From Streptomyces thinghirensis (GTDB lineage Bacteria; Actinomycetota; Actinomycetia; Streptomycetales; Streptomycetaceae), in contig JAKFGP010000014.1 in NCBI GenBank assembly GCA_021502835.1, positions 1-64,000 of the forward strand: a stretch of DNA of 64,000 bases, in the 5' to 3' direction. Shown piece after piece: positions 19,696 through 30,204 of the stretch (positions are counted from its first letter, which is position 1; each line of letters begins with the position of its first letter). Position numbers and translations under genes: made by a program. The notes below the pieces were generated by a model. The model did not search any database and was not told the origin of the DNA. It saw only the letters and a program-made list of their open reading frames with translations.

Positions 19696-22106
19696 CGGCG
19701 ACGCCCACGACCTGGGACTACGACCACTGCGACCCCGCCGAGGAGCGGCTGCGCGATCGCTGTGCACTACTCAGCAACGGCTACTCCGCCACCCGGGGCG
19801 CGCTGCCCGAGTGCGTCGCGGACGACGTGCACTACCCGGGCACCTACGTGGCTGGCGCTGCCACAACCGGCTCACCTCCAGCGTCGCCGGGACGAGAGGT
19901 AGAGGCACGTAGAGAACGAGGACGCATGGTCAACCCTCCCGAGCTGGCTGCCGCTGCGCTTCCGGGTCGCCGGAGGGGAGTGGCTCACGCCGGACACCGC
20001 CGACGTACTCGACCACCGCCAGACCGTGCATCTGGACTCGGGCGTGCTGGAGCGCCGCACCCACTTCGCGCTCGGCAGGGGACGTGTGCTGTCCGTGCGC
20101 CAGCTGCGCCTGGTGCACATGGCTCGATCCCCATCTCGCCGCGATGCGCACGGAGTTACGGTCGACTCGGTGCACGGCGAGACCTGGACGTGGAGGCGGC
20201 CCTCGACGGCCGGTGTCACCAGCTCCGGGGTGCCGCTACCGGGACCTGGAGGCCGGCCACCCAGACCCACGTGCACACTGGCAGCGCCGATGACGGCACG
20301 GTCTGGCTGCGCCGCCGCTACCCCGCACCTCGGACATCCGGGTCGGCCTGGCGGCCCGCGCGACGGCCGACGCGCCGGTCACCCCGGCACGGGAACACCT
20401 GCAGGTCACGCCAGCGCGACGCCCTGCGGGCGACACCGGAGGCCGCACCGTCACCGTCGACAAGGTGGTGGCTCTGCACACCTCACGCGACCCGGCGATC
20501 AGCGACCCGCTGCAGGCCGCCGTCGACCGGGTGGCCCGACGCCCCCGGCTTCGACGAACTGCTGGTGTCGCACCGGACGGCCTGGGGCCAGCTGTGGCGC
20601 CGCGCCGAACTCGAGGTACCCGGCGAGGCGGGCAGCATTCTGCGCCTGCACCTCTTCCACGTGCTGCAGACCCTCTCCCCGCACACCGCCGACCTCCGAC
20701 GTGGGCGTACCGGCCCGCGGGCTGCACGGGGAGGCGTACCCGGGGGCATGTCTTCTGGGACGAGCTGTTCGTCCTGCCCCTACCTCAACCTGCACTTCCC
20801 CGGGTGTCCCCGGCCCTGCTCCACTACCGGCACCGCCGCCTCGGAAGTGAGCCCGCGCGCGCCGCGGCCGCGCGATCGGCAGGCGCGGCGCGCTGTACCC
20901 GTGGCAGAGCGGCAGCGACGGACGCGAGGAGACCAGCAGCTCCACCTCAACCCGCACCTCGGGCCGCTGGCTGCCGGACCACCTCGCACCTCCAGCACCA
21001 TGTGGGGTCGGCGATCGCGTACAACGTGTGGCAGTACTGCGAGGCGAGCGGCGACGAGGAGTTCCTGCACACCAAGGGTGCCGAGATGCTGCTGCAGATC
21101 GCGCGCTTCTGGGCGGACTCCGCCACCTGGGACGAGCACCTGGGAAGGAGCACCGCATCAGGGGCGTCGTCGGCCCCGACGAGTACCACGAGGCCTACCC
21201 CGGCGCCGTGCGTCCGGGCCTCGACGACAACGCGCCTACACCAACGTCACCGCCGCCTGGGTCCTGTCCCGCACCCTGGAGGTCCTGGCGGACCTGCCCG
21301 AGCCCCGCCGCCGGGAACTCGTCGAGCGCACCGCCCTGCACGACGGCGAACTGGAACAGTGGAGGACGTCTCCCGCACCCTCCACGTGCCCTTCCACGAG
21401 GGCGTCGTCAGCCAGTTCGACGGGTACGGCGACCTCGCCGAACTCGACTGGGAGGGCCTGCGCAGGCGCTACGGCGACATCCGGCGCCTCGACCGCGTCC
21501 TGGAGGCCGAGGACGACAGCGTCAACAACTACCAGGCGTCCAAGCAGGCCGACGTACTGATGCTGGGCTTACCTCTTCTCCCCCGGCCGAACTCCGTTCG
21601 CTCTTCGAGCGGCTGGGTACCGCTTGACGAGGCGACCTGGCAGCGCACCGTCGACTACTACCTGGCCCGCGCACCAGCCACGGCTCCACCCTCAGCGGGC
21701 TCGTTCACGGGTGGATCCTGGCCCGGGCCCGCCGCGCCGAAGCCTGGACGTTCTCGCCGGGAGGCCCCTCAAGGGCGACGTCGCCGACCTCCAGGGCGAG
21801 CACCACCGGCGAGGGCATCCACCTCGGCGCCATGGCGGGCACCCTCGACCTGGGTACAGCGGGGCCTGACCGGACTGGAGACCGTGCGGGCGCCCTGTGG
21901 CTGGACCCGGTGCCGCTGCCGGAGCTGTCGTCGTACGGGTTCTCCATCCGCTACCAGGGCCACCGGGGGTACGACTCCGGCTGGAGCACGGCAGCCTGGA
22001 GATCGCCGTGCCGGCCTCCGGCAGCCTGCCGTTCGACGTCCGGCTGCCGGACCGCGCGGTGCGCCTCCAGCCGGGCGACACCTGCCGCCTCGCGCTCCCG
22101 GACTGA
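19692..22106 (+). CDS. GH65-family glycoside phosphorylase
   Basis: About 795 residues in the four-domain layout of GH65 enzymes, which break alpha-linked disaccharides such as trehalose, maltose or kojibiose with phosphate, giving beta-glucose 1-phosphate. The N-terminal domain starts [18 protein letters not shown] then LGNGYFATRGA. The (alpha/alpha)6 catalytic domain contains [14 protein letters not shown], the general acid Glu in [13 protein letters not shown] near 21175, and [12 protein letters not shown]. The phosphate-binding S-H-G-S-T-L-S follows near 21675. A C-terminal beta domain ends at TGA 22104. GTG 19692 overlaps the phosphoketolase stop, so the pair is translationally coupled. 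Substrate specificity is not certain. About fifteen frameshifts. Confidence 0.88.
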
Positions 22107-22119
22107 CCGCTCCGTCCCG

Positions 22120-22580
22120 TCAGGCCCACGGGGAGTAGGTCACGACGCGGGGGCTCCGTCCGGCCTGCCCGTCGGTGTAGGTCAGCGTCATCCGCATGTA
22201 GCTGCCGCTCGCCCGGGTCCTTCTCCAGTGCCCGCGGCTGGTCGAGCCGGACGGTGACGGATACGAAGGTGGAACGTGCCCGCGGCGCAGTACGGGTCGC
22301 AGTCGTTGATGGCGTTGCTGCCCCGGCCCACCGCGGCGTTCGCGTCCCACCGGAACCAGTGCAGCGACACCAGGCGACTGTTGCCGTCACCGCAGGCCAG
22401 CAGGAACGCCTCGGGCCGCACCTCCGGCTGCCGGGAGCGGTCGACCAGCACGGGATCCCGCGTCTGCTGTGACGATGTCGCCCGTTCCGCAGGCGGTGCG
22501 GCGGAGGCCGTGCCCAGGGGTACTGCGAGCGCGGCGGCGGCACAGAGCGTGACCGCTGCCCTCATCGGGTTCCTGCCCAT
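22120..22580 (-). CDS. Secreted protein of unknown function
   Basis: The protein of about 150 residues begins MGRNPMRAAVTLCAAAALAV and has a typical signal peptide ending PLGTASAAPP. The mature part includes RPEAFLLACGDGNSRLVSLHWFRW, NDCDPYCAAGTFH, VTVRLDQPRALEKDPGERQL and YTDGQAGRSPRVVTYSPWA. The Cys residues in CGDGN and CDPYC probably form disulfides outside the cell. Small Streptomyces secreted proteins of this pattern are common, but I cannot assign a function. ATG 22580 is preceded by GGGAG. One or two frameshifts near 22210-22265. Convergent with the GH65 gene. Confidence 0.75.
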
Positions 22581-22834
22581 GTCTGCTCCCGGCCGTCTCG
22601 GGGTCGCTTGTCTCCGCTCTCCGTCTCCCCGTACCGACCGTACGGCCGTGTCCGGAAACCCACCACTCGTACGGAGCAACGCGGGCCGGGAGGCGCCTGC
22701 GCCGGGCCGGGTGGTGCGATAAGGCGCCGATTGCATCCACCGTGTGGTCCTCGGGGCGGTCCGCAACCACCGTCGCCGCCCCGGTGTCTCATGCCGTCAA
22801 AGAACGGCGACTCCATCGGGTGGAGGACCGCGGT

Positions 22835-23130
22835 ATGCACACGATGACTGCCCCGACTGCCCCGACTGCCGCCGACCCGGCGCGCTGCGCTCCCGCGACG
22901 CCCAGGGCGACTTCCTGCTCCAGCCGCCCGACCCGGCCGCACGCGTCCCCAGCCGCATCGACCCCGTCGACCTGCGCCGCCTGGACCTGCTCGCCCTCCT
23001 GACCGCGGTGCGGGCATCGCGCCCTCCAGCCGGGGACCGTGCCGCCATCGCCCAGCTCAGCGAGCTGCCGGGCAGCGTGCACACGGCACTGCACCGGTGG
23101 CTGGAGCAGGCGTACGGGTTCTGCCGGTGA
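22835..23130 (+). CDS. Small hypothetical protein
   Basis: Up to 98 residues after one frame correction: MHTMTAPTAPTAADPARC, then DFLLQPPDPAARVPSRIDPVDLRRLDLLALLTAVRASRP, GDRAAIAQLSELPGSVHTAL and HRWLEQAYGFCR. It has no signal peptide or membrane segment and looks mostly helical. Codon use is typical of the surroundings. I do not recognise the family. Its stop lies in the first unit of a 10-bp tandem repeat. Confidence 0.55.
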
Positions 23131-23180
23131 GGGCCGGTGAGGGGCGGTGAGGGGCGGTGAGGGCCGGTGATGTGCGGTGG
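23121..23180. repeat. 10-bp tandem repeat
   Basis: Five consecutive 10-base units ending CGGTGA (GGGCCGGTGA or GGGGCGGTGA), with a sixth diverged unit TGTGCGGTGG. The first contains the stop of the small protein. It lies between that stop and the arginine deiminase 3' end. Confidence 0.9.
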
Positions 23181-23200
23181 CGTGCCCCCGGGACTCGCGC

Positions 23201-24462
23201 TCAGAAGTCGACGGGGTCCCGTACCAACGGGCACGTCATGCAGTGCCCCCGCCGCGGCCCCGGCCCAGTTCCGCGCCCACGATGGTGACGACCTCGATGC
23301 GGGCCTCGCGCAGCAGGGCGTTGGTGAGGGTGTTGCGGTCATAGGTGAACACCACGCCGGGTTCCACGGCGACGGCGTTGTTGCCGCTGTCCCACTGCTG
23401 GCGTTCGGAGGCGTAGGCGTCGCCGCCCGTCTCCACCACCCGCAGCGAGGACAGCCCGAGCGCCCTTGGCGACTACGTCCACGAAGGGGTGGTGCCCTCG
23501 TCGACGACGTCGAAGCCGGGCGCGCGGTCTCCGGGACGCAGGGAGAAGGTGTGCACCCCGTCCATGATCCGGGGGTAGAGGGTGACCACGTCCCGGTCGG
23601 CGAAGGTGAACACCGTGTCCAGGTGCATGGCGGACCGCAGCTTCGGCATCCCGGCGACCACGACGTGCCGCGCGGCGCCGTTGCGGAACAGCGCGGCGGC
23701 CACCTGGGTGATGGCCTGACGCGAGGTGCGCTCGCTCATGCCCATGAGGACGACGCCGTTGCCCACCGGCATGATGTCGCCGCCCTCGAGGGTGGCCTCG
23801 CCCCAGTCGAGTTCGGGGTCGCCCCACCACACCGTCGAGCCCCTGAAGTCGGGGTGGAAGGTGCTAGACCGCCTTCATCAGTAGCGTCTCGTCGTGCCGC
23901 GCCGGCCAGTACAGCGGGTTGAGGTGAGCCCGCCGTACAGCCAGCAGGTCGTGTCGCGGGTGTACAGCGTGTTGGGCAGGGGCGGCATCAGGTACTCGCG
24001 CGCGCCGGTGGATTCGCGGGCCAGCGCGAGGTGGGGGGAGCGGAAGTCCTCGGGCAGGTCGCCGGTGGCGAGCCCGCCGACGAGGTACTCGGCCAGTTCC
24101 CTGGGCGACAGGGTCTCCAGGTAGGCGCGGGTCGCGTCGATGAGGCCGATGCCGACCTGGTTGGCGGTGATCTTCCGGTCCAGGAGCCATGACCTCGCCT
24201 CCGGGATCGCCATGATCTGCGCCAGCAGGTCGTGCAGCTCCACCACCTCCACCCCGCGCCGGCGCAGTTCGCCGACGAACGCGGCATGGTCGCGCTGGGC
24301 GTTCTCCACCCACATCACGTCGTCGAAGAGCAGGTCGTCGGAGTTGGTCGGGGTGAGCCGCCGGTGCGCCAGACCGGGGGAGCACACCAGGACCTTGCGC
24401 AGCCTGCCGACCTCGGAGTGGACGCCGAGCGCGGACATCGCGGCGCTCTCGTTGCTGTTCAC
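23201..24462 (-). CDS. arcA: Arginine deiminase
   Basis: The reconstructed protein of about 415 residues converts arginine to citrulline and ammonia. It has [23 protein letters not shown] at the start, [32 protein letters not shown], the substrate-binding [35 protein letters not shown], and the nucleophile Cys in [13 protein letters not shown] near the C-terminus. The last is read after a frame change near 23245, and the protein then ends in DPVDF at TGA 23201. GTG 24462 has AAGGGAGG just upstream. It follows the antiporter gene by 62 bases on the same strand, forming an arcD-arcA unit for arginine catabolism. Three frameshifts. Confidence 0.93.
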
Positions 24463-24524
24463 ACGGCCTCCCTTGAAGGATGCGGGACGAGGCGGAGGAG
24501 GGGAAACGACGGGGACGCGGTGGC

Positions 24525-25979
24525 TCACAGGCTGATCCATCCGGCCGCCAGGGCCACGATGCCGAGCACCGCGCCGACCACGGAGACGGCCAGCACGACG
24601 AGTTCCCCGGGCGAGAACAGCCGTCGGCCCTGTTCACGGCGGGCCATCACGAACAGGGCGGTCGCCGGGGCGTAGAGGATGAAGGAGACCAGCACGAACT
24701 TCAGGCCGGCCGCGTACAGCAGGAATGCGGTGTACAGCGTGGCGACGACACCGACGACGAACTCGCGCCGGGAGGTACGGCCGCCCGCCGTGAGCGGGTC
24801 GGCACGGGCACCGATCCGCACGGCGAACCCCGCCGCCAGCAAGTACGGGATCAGCGAGAGCGCGCTGGTCAGGTTGAGCGCGAAGTTGAAGGCGTCGTCC
24901 GAGAAACTGGTGGCGATCAGCACCACCTGGGTGAGCAGCGAGGTCATCAGCAGCGCCGGCACGGGCACATCGACGGCGTTGGCCCGGCGCAGGAAGCGCG
25001 GCATGTCGTCGTCCTTGGCCGCGACGAAGAGCACCTCCGCCGCCATCAGCGTCCACGCCAGATAGGCGCCCAGCACCGACACGATCAGGCCGACGCTGAT
25101 GAACACCCGGCCCCAGGTGCCGACGGCCTCCTCCAGGACGCCCGCCATGGAGGGCTGACGCAGTTCGGCGATCTCGGCCATCGGCATGATGCCGTACGAC
25201 ACGATGGTCACCGACGCGAAGACGGCGAACACGCTGAGGAAGCCGAGCACCGTCGCCCTGCCCACGTCCGACCGGCGCTTGGCGTGCCGGGAGTAGACGC
25301 TGGCGCCCTCCACGCCGAGGAAGACGAACACGGTGGCCAGCATGGTGCCGCGCACCTGCGAGAACAGGGAACCGGCGTAGTCCGCGCCGCCGAAGTTGTC
25401 GGCGAACACGCTCGGCCGGAAGTACACCAGGGCGAGGATGACGAAGATCACGATGGGTACGAGCTTGGCCACCGTGACGACCTTGTTGATGGCGGTCGCT
25501 TCCTTAACACCGCGCCGGATCATCCAGTAGAACGCCCACAGCCCGATCGAGGACAGGACGACCGCGAGGGCGGTGTCCCCGTCGCCGAGGCCCGGCCAGA
25601 TCGAGCCGATGGTCGACATGATGAGGACCCAGTACGTCACATTGCCGACGCAGGTGCTGGCCCAGTAGCCGAAGGCGGCGAAGAAGCCCAGGTACTCACC
25701 GAAGCCGGCCTTGGCGTACGCGTACACACCGGCGTCCAGGTCGGGTCTGCGTACGGCGAGCGACTGGAAGACGAAGGCCAGCATCAGCATGCCGGTGCCG
25801 GCGATGGCCCAGGCGATCAGCGCCCCCGCGACGCCGGTCTCCTCGGCGAACCGCCCCGGCAGCGAGAACACCCCGGCGCCCACCATCGAGCCGACGACCA
25901 TGGCCGTCAGGGTGAACAGCGGCAGCTTGGCGGTCGGCGGGGACTCCCCGTCCGTGTCGGAAGCAGCGGCCTGTGACAT
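24525..25979 (-). CDS. arcD: APC-family arginine/ornithine-type antiporter
   Basis: An unbroken 484-residue gene, the best-preserved long frame in the window. It is a 12-13 helix APC permease of the basic amino acid/polyamine antiporter family: [20 protein letters not shown] with the G-S-x-V-G-A-G-V-F substrate-binding helix 1, [34 protein letters not shown], and [20 protein letters not shown] in helix 6. Start ATG 25979 has an AGAGGGA site. It should swap extracellular arginine for ornithine, feeding the arginine deiminase encoded 62 bases downstream. Lysine or other basic substrates remain possible. That it has no indels while its neighbours do is notable. Confidence 0.9.
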   Translation of the reverse strand: MSQAAASDTDGESPPTAKLPLFTLTAMVVGSMVGAGVFSLPGRFAEETGVAGALIAWAIAGTGMLMLAFVFQSLAVRRPDLDAGVYAYAKAGFGEYLGFFAAFGYWASTCVGNVTYWVLIMSTIGSIWPGLGDGDTALAVVLSSIGLWAFYWMIRRGVKEATAINKVVTVAKLVPIVIFVILALVYFRPSVFADNFGGADYAGSLFSQVRGTMLATVFVFLGVEGASVYSRHAKRRSDVGRATVLGFLSVFAVFASVTIVSYGIMPMAEIAELRQPSMAGVLEEAVGTWGRVFISVGLIVSVLGAYLAWTLMAAEVLFVAAKDDDMPRFLRRANAVDVPVPALLMTSLLTQVVLIATSFSDDAFNFALNLTSALSLIPYLLAAGFAVRIGARADPLTAGGRTSRREFVVGVVATLYTAFLLYAAGLKFVLVSFILYAPATALFVMARREQGRRLFSPGELVVLAVSVVGAVLGIVALAAGWISL

Positions 25980-26078
25980 GCCGTCCCTCTGGGTCGCCGA
26001 GCGATTGCGACCACTGTGCATCACATGGTGGCTCCGGGCATCTTGTTCACCTCCGCCACCCGGCTCCGCACGGCGCGC

Positions 26079-26945
26079 TCATCGCCCGGTGCGCAGGTCG
26101 ATGCCGCGCCGGGCGAGTGTGAGTACACCCATGACGATCAAGGCGACGCCGAGCAACTGCGGCACGATCCACCAGCCGGCGCGCACGTCCTCCTGGTAGA
26201 GGACGACACCGAGCAGGAGGCTCACCGCGGCGTCCCCCCAGAGTGAGGGCGGGCTGGGAGGCGACGAGGGGCCGCCCTGCATGGCGTGCTCCAGCAGGAG
26301 CACGGCACCCACACCGGCCGCGGCGAAGCCATGCGTCTGCCACGTGGTCAGGGAAGCCGACCAGGCCGTCGGTGTCCAGGACGCGCATGGAGTCCTTCAT
26401 CAGAGCGGCCGTCAGGGCGTAGCACACCGCGGTGGCCGCACCGAGACAACCGGCGCGGGCCTTGCCGACCAGGCGCTTCAGACCGGCCGCGGTCAGCAAC
26501 ACGGCCGCCACGGCGCAGGCCACCAGCGCGGGCACCCACCGATCCAGGGGCACGTCGGCCTCGCCGCCGTCGGGCGCGGCCGACGCCAGCGCGACACCGA
26601 GCCCGACGACGACCCCGCCGACGGCGAGCCACATGACGTGACTCATGTGGCGGCCGGTCATCAGCGAGGCCAGCAGCAGGGCCAGGGGAAGCTCCAGCAC
26701 GAACAACGGCTGTACGAGTGACAGCGGCCCCGTCGCCCAGAGCCACCGCCTGCGCCACACCGGCGACGACGACGGCCAGCATGCCGCCGATCCAGACCGG
26801 CCGCCGCAACAGGTCGAGCACCAGTCCCGGGCGGGAAGCCCTGGGTCTGCGGCACACTCAGCGCGGCACGCCGCTGGAACACGGTGGCCAGCGCGTTGCT
26901 GAACGCGGCGAGGAGTGCGAAGAGCACCGGTAGTACAACACCCAT
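26079..26945 (-). CDS. DMT-superfamily (EamA-like) transporter
   Basis: A roughly 290-residue protein with about nine hydrophobic helices: MGVVLPVLFALLAAFSNALA followed by TVFQRRAALS, then VWIGGMLAVVVAGVAQA, LSLVQPLFVLELPLALLLAS, MWLAVGGVVVGLGVALASA, ALVACAVAAVLLTAAGLKRL and VSLLLGVVLYQEDVRAGWW. This is the DMT fold seen in actinobacterial EamA/NIPA-like transporters. The substrate is unknown. Start ATG 26945 is the only one that gives the first helix. Three frameshifts. It is separated from the antiporter by about 100 bases and has no clear partner. Confidence 0.75.
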
Positions 26946-27037
26946 CCACCGATCCTCACCCCGTATCCCCCGACCGCGCGCGCGCGCCACGACGGGGAGG
27001 ACGGTGCGACCGTGTGCGGTGCCGGGCGCGAACGCCG

Positions 27038-27802
27038 TCAGTTGTCGCTCTGCGCGGACGGCTTCTCCGTTCCCGCGTCCTGCTTCTCCTGCTTCTGCTT
27101 TCGCCTCCGGCGTCTCGGTGGCGGTGTAGTAGACCGAGGTGCCCTGCTTGGAACGCTGAGCCTGGTTCTTGGCGACGAGTCCCTCGAGGGTGGTGCGGAC
27201 GACCGTGGTCTTGATGGTGCGTCCGGAGTTGGCCTGACCGAGCGCCGTGGTGACCTCGGCGGCGGAGCGCGGCTCATTCTGTTCGACGAGGTGGTTGCGC
27301 ACCAGCTCGACCAGCGTGGGCCGGTCGGCGACCGGCGTCGACGCCTTCTTCGCCGCCGGCTTCTTGACGGCCTTGGTGGACGACTTGGCGGTCGGCTTGG
27401 CGGTCGACTTGGCCGCCGGCGGTGGCAGGCGCCGCGTCGGTCTTCGAGGCCGGCTTGGCACCCGGCTTCAGGGGCGGCGGCGCGCTTGGGAGCGGTGGCG
27501 GCCTTCCTGCTCCGCGTGCGCTTTCCGGCGGCCGACTCCGTGGCGGCGCTGTCCCGGGGAGCGGGGACGGCGGCCGTGTCGGTCGCGGGCTGGGCCGGCG
27601 GGGGAGGTGATGCCGAGCGCCTGCTGCATGTTCACCAGCAGGGCGTGGTCGTGCTGCAGCGCGGCCAGCTGCTGCTGCAGAGCGGTGATCTCCCGCGCTG
27701 ACGCGCTCCTGCTCCTTGATGTTGCTCTCCAGGTCGTCGGTCACCTGGACGCTGTACTGCGATGCCAGGTTGGGTGGCGGTCTGCATCGTGCTCTCGGAC
27801 AT
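27038..27802 (-). CDS. Lys/Ala/Pro-rich protein with coiled coil and winged helix
   Basis: The reconstructed protein of about 250 residues has three parts. The N-terminus is a coiled coil (VTDDLESNIKEQERVSAEI, then ALQQQLAALQHDHALLVNMQQALG). The middle is an H1-like basic region rich in K, A, P, S and T (AAKSTAKPTAKSSTKAVKKP and AAKKASTPVADRP). The C-terminal third is a winged-helix-like domain (TLVELVRNHLVEQNEPRSAAEV, TIKTTVVRTTLEGLVAKNQAQR, GTSVYYTA) with an acidic tail. That suggests a nucleoid-associated or regulatory DNA-binding protein. ATG 27802 has GAGGAGA upstream. I do not know a name for it. About six frameshifts. Confidence 0.75.
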
Positions 27803-28069
27803 GGTGTTGACTCTCCTCGATTCGCGGCCGTGAAGGCTCGTGAGGAACGGCGGGACATCAGGCGCGGGACATGGGGACCATGTCCGATCGGCGCCCGGCA
27901 CGCGGAGAACTGGAGACTGCCACCGGCTGTGCTGACACACAGATAGTACGGACGGACAGCGCCTGTTGTTCCCCTGTTTGCTGCCGGGCCGGTATACCAC
28001 GTATGGCCGCCAACGTGGTATGTGCCGCGAGTTACTCGCGCACATGTTCGGAGCGCCGACACTCGGCAC

Positions 28070-28409
28070 TCACTCGCCGCCGGGCACCTCGACGATGTTT
28101 CCGTCCTTGTCGACGGTGTGAGTCTGCCAGTAGGTGTCCCACTCGTCGCCGACGTGCTCGGGGACCTTGCCCTCGGGGTAACGGGTGTAACCCTCGGGCG
28201 GCCTCCTCGTCGTTGGGAACGCAGGCACTGCCGGTGCTGCCGATGGTCATGACCGGGTACTCGCCGCCGCCGCAGGTCGCCTCCTGCATGGAGCAGCCGG
28301 TCAGGATCGCGGCGACGGTCACGCAGACCAGGGCGAACCCCGGGGCGGACCGCGTCGCGCGGTTGACGCGCGGGGGCGACGGGCGGTGAACTCGGCCGGC
28401 GGTGCGCAC
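28070..28409 (-). CDS. SCO0607-type lipoprotein
   Basis: A small lipoprotein of about 110 residues: a basic start, the hydrophobic stretch APGFALVCVTVAAILTGC with lipobox LTGC, then SMQEATCGGGEYPVM, GSTGSACVPNDEEPPEGYTR and YPEGKVPEHVGDEWDTYWQT, ending DKDGNIVEVPGGE. This matches the Streptomyces SCO0607 lipoprotein family as I remember it, with two Cys likely disulfide-linked. Function is unknown. GTG 28409 has AGAGGAG eight bases upstream. One frameshift near 28200. Confidence 0.75.
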
Positions 28410-28466
28410 GGTTGGCTCCTCTGGGTGGCTGGTACGGCAAGCCTCCCCCGGCGGGAAAACACCTCA

Positions 28467-28482
28467 TGAGTACGAGTACTCA
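28467..28482. promoter_or_regulatory. Inverted repeat upstream of lipoprotein gene
   Basis: TGAGTAC-GA-GTACTCA: 7-bp arms and 2-bp centre, 58 bases before the lipoprotein start and just after the stop of the upstream coiled-coil gene. It is a candidate operator; no regulator is known. Confidence 0.5.
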
Positions 28483-28497
28483 ATCGGGAGGGCCGTA

Positions 28498-29443
28498 CTA
28501 CCTGACACGGCCGGCCAAACGGTCGACCTCGCGCGCGGTCTCATGTGCCTCCCGCTCGGCCCGGGAGAGCGCGTCGGCGGCCGTGCGCCTCCGCTGCTCG
28601 GCGTCGCGCCGCTCCCGCTCGGCCCGGTCGAGTTCCTCGTGTGCCTGCCTCAGTCGTTGCTCCGCGGCGGACACCTCCTCGCGTGCCCGCCCGTGTTCCT
28701 CGTCGGTCTGCCGCAGGGGACGCCTCGGCGTCGGCCTCTTCCGCGCGTCTGTCACTCAGCTGTCGCGCGGCTTCCTCCGCGGCCTGTTCGGCCCGGGCGA
28801 GTTCTTCCTGGCGTTTGCGGCGCCGCTCGGCGAGTTCGTCCCGAGCCCGGCCCGCGGGCGCGCGCCGAGGGTGTCCGGCCGGGGCCGCTCGCGCGGTGCG
28901 GGTTGGGCCGGCGCGATGTCCGAGGGGAACTCCGACGGCGGGGTGAGGGAGACCTCCAGGCGTCCGCCTGCCCACTGGCCGGCCGCGTCCGGGTCCGCGA
29001 GGACCGCGCGCAGGGTCGACTCGACCTCCCGCTGCGCCGCTTGCGACAGTTGGTGCCCGGCCTCGCGGGAGAGCTGGGCGGCCTGCCGGGACAGGGCGGA
29101 GACGATGTGCCGACGCTGCGCGGAGAGTTCCTTGAGGCCGGTCGCGTCCAGGGGTGCGGTGTGCCTCGCGCAGCGCCTGCCCCAGCTCCAGGAACCGCCG
29201 GCTCTCCTCCGGTCGGGAGCGCCTCAGCAGGTTCGCCGCCCAGGCCGCCAGCGTGGGCCGACGGGCGGCGTGGATGCAGCGGGCGTCCTCCTTGCGGCCG
29301 GCCGTTCTGGCGGCCGCGGCGTGTTCCTCACGACGGGCGACGAATTCGGACGGCGGCGTCGCGTAGAGCTCGTCGAGGACCGCCTCGACCGGCTCGACGT
29401 CGTGATCGCCGGTCTCCCGCCGGCGCCCGCCCTTGCGCTGCAT
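28498..29443 (-). CDS. Coiled-coil hypothetical protein
   Basis: A soluble protein of about 310 residues. The first 120 are helical and rather conserved in type: VEAVLDELYATPPSEFVARREE, EDARCIHAARRPTLAAWAANLL and ESRRFLELGQALREAHRTLD. The last 120 form a long charged coiled coil (RRRKRQEELARAEQAAEEAA, REEVSAAEQRLRQAHEELDRAE). Similar proteins, annotated only as hypothetical, occur in many Streptomyces; a structural or scaffolding role is possible but not shown. ATG 29443 lies 22 bases after the DUF488 gene, so both probably form one transcript. Five or more frameshifts. Confidence 0.75.
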
Positions 29444-29465
29444 GTCCGCTGCCTCCGCCTCGCCG

Positions 29466-30042
29466 CTACGACCGTCCCGACCTCGACGCGGCCGACTTCG
29501 CCGCCGCTTTCTCGTCGTCGTAGACGAGGAGGCCGTCCGTCCGCAGTCGAGCGCCGGGGGTGGGGGAGTGGGCCGTCAGGCGGCCGTCGTGCATGAGGTG
29601 GTCCACGGGCGTGCCGCGGGCCAGGACGGCGAAGTCGGCGATGATGCGCCGGTGGCACACGCCACCACACCGCTTCGCCGCACATGACCGCGGTGCGTTC
29701 CCGCGCCGCCTGCTCCAGCAGCTCGTCCATGGCGGTGACGAACTCCGGCGTGCGGGTGTGTCCGGCGTACCCGCGGAACGAGGTGTTGCGCCAGATGACG
29801 TCGGGCGAGTCCGGTACCGGCTTGCGGAAGCCGCCCAGGCGCTGCTCCCACCGGTAGGCGAGGCCCCTCCTCGGGCATCCACCCGGCGAGCCGGTCCCGG
29901 GAGCAGGTCGGGGTCGCGGCGGCTGCCGGGGCGCCGTCCTGACGTCGACCACGGCGGCGATGTCGGCACCACGCAGCAGTTCGGCCAGCGCGGAGCGGCC
30001 CGCGGTGCCGTGCCCGAACGTGACCAGGTGAGGCTGGGACAT
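29466..30042 (-). CDS. DUF488 family protein
   Basis: About 190 residues: SQPHLVTFGHGTAGRSALAE then DIAAVVDVRTAPGSRRNPD, the DUF488 signature start (T-x-G-H-x-T and V-D-V-R), EGLAYRWEQRLGGFRKP, WRNTSFRGYAGHTRTPEF, and AVMCGEAVWWRCHRRIIADF with the Cys- and His-rich E-x-x-W-x-C-H-R motif. DUF488 proteins have a DNA-glycosylase-like or thioredoxin-like reputation but no settled activity. ATG 30042. Frameshifts near 29660, 29870 and 29930. Downstream, the coiled-coil gene begins after 22 bases. Confidence 0.8.
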
Positions 30043-30204
30043 GTCGTCGGGGTCCCCTCGCTGCCTGCGCTCATGCCTCCTGTGTACGGTCCGCGGACCG
30101 CCCCGCGACCCGGGGGCGGGCCTCATGCGGGCGACGGTCGATTCGGACGGTCCCCGAATTCGGACGGTCCCTGGCACCGGCATGGCTCCTTCCGCCGAAG
30201 GAAC

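Noticed and set aside
23121..23180. Possible CRISPR array
   Set aside because: The units are 10 bp and contiguous, without spacers, and no cas genes are near.
24480..25976. A 498-codon open frame on the plus strand opposite the antiporter gene
   Set aside because: It is rich in H, R, G, E and Q with no fold-like pattern; it is the antisense shadow of an intact membrane protein gene at high GC.
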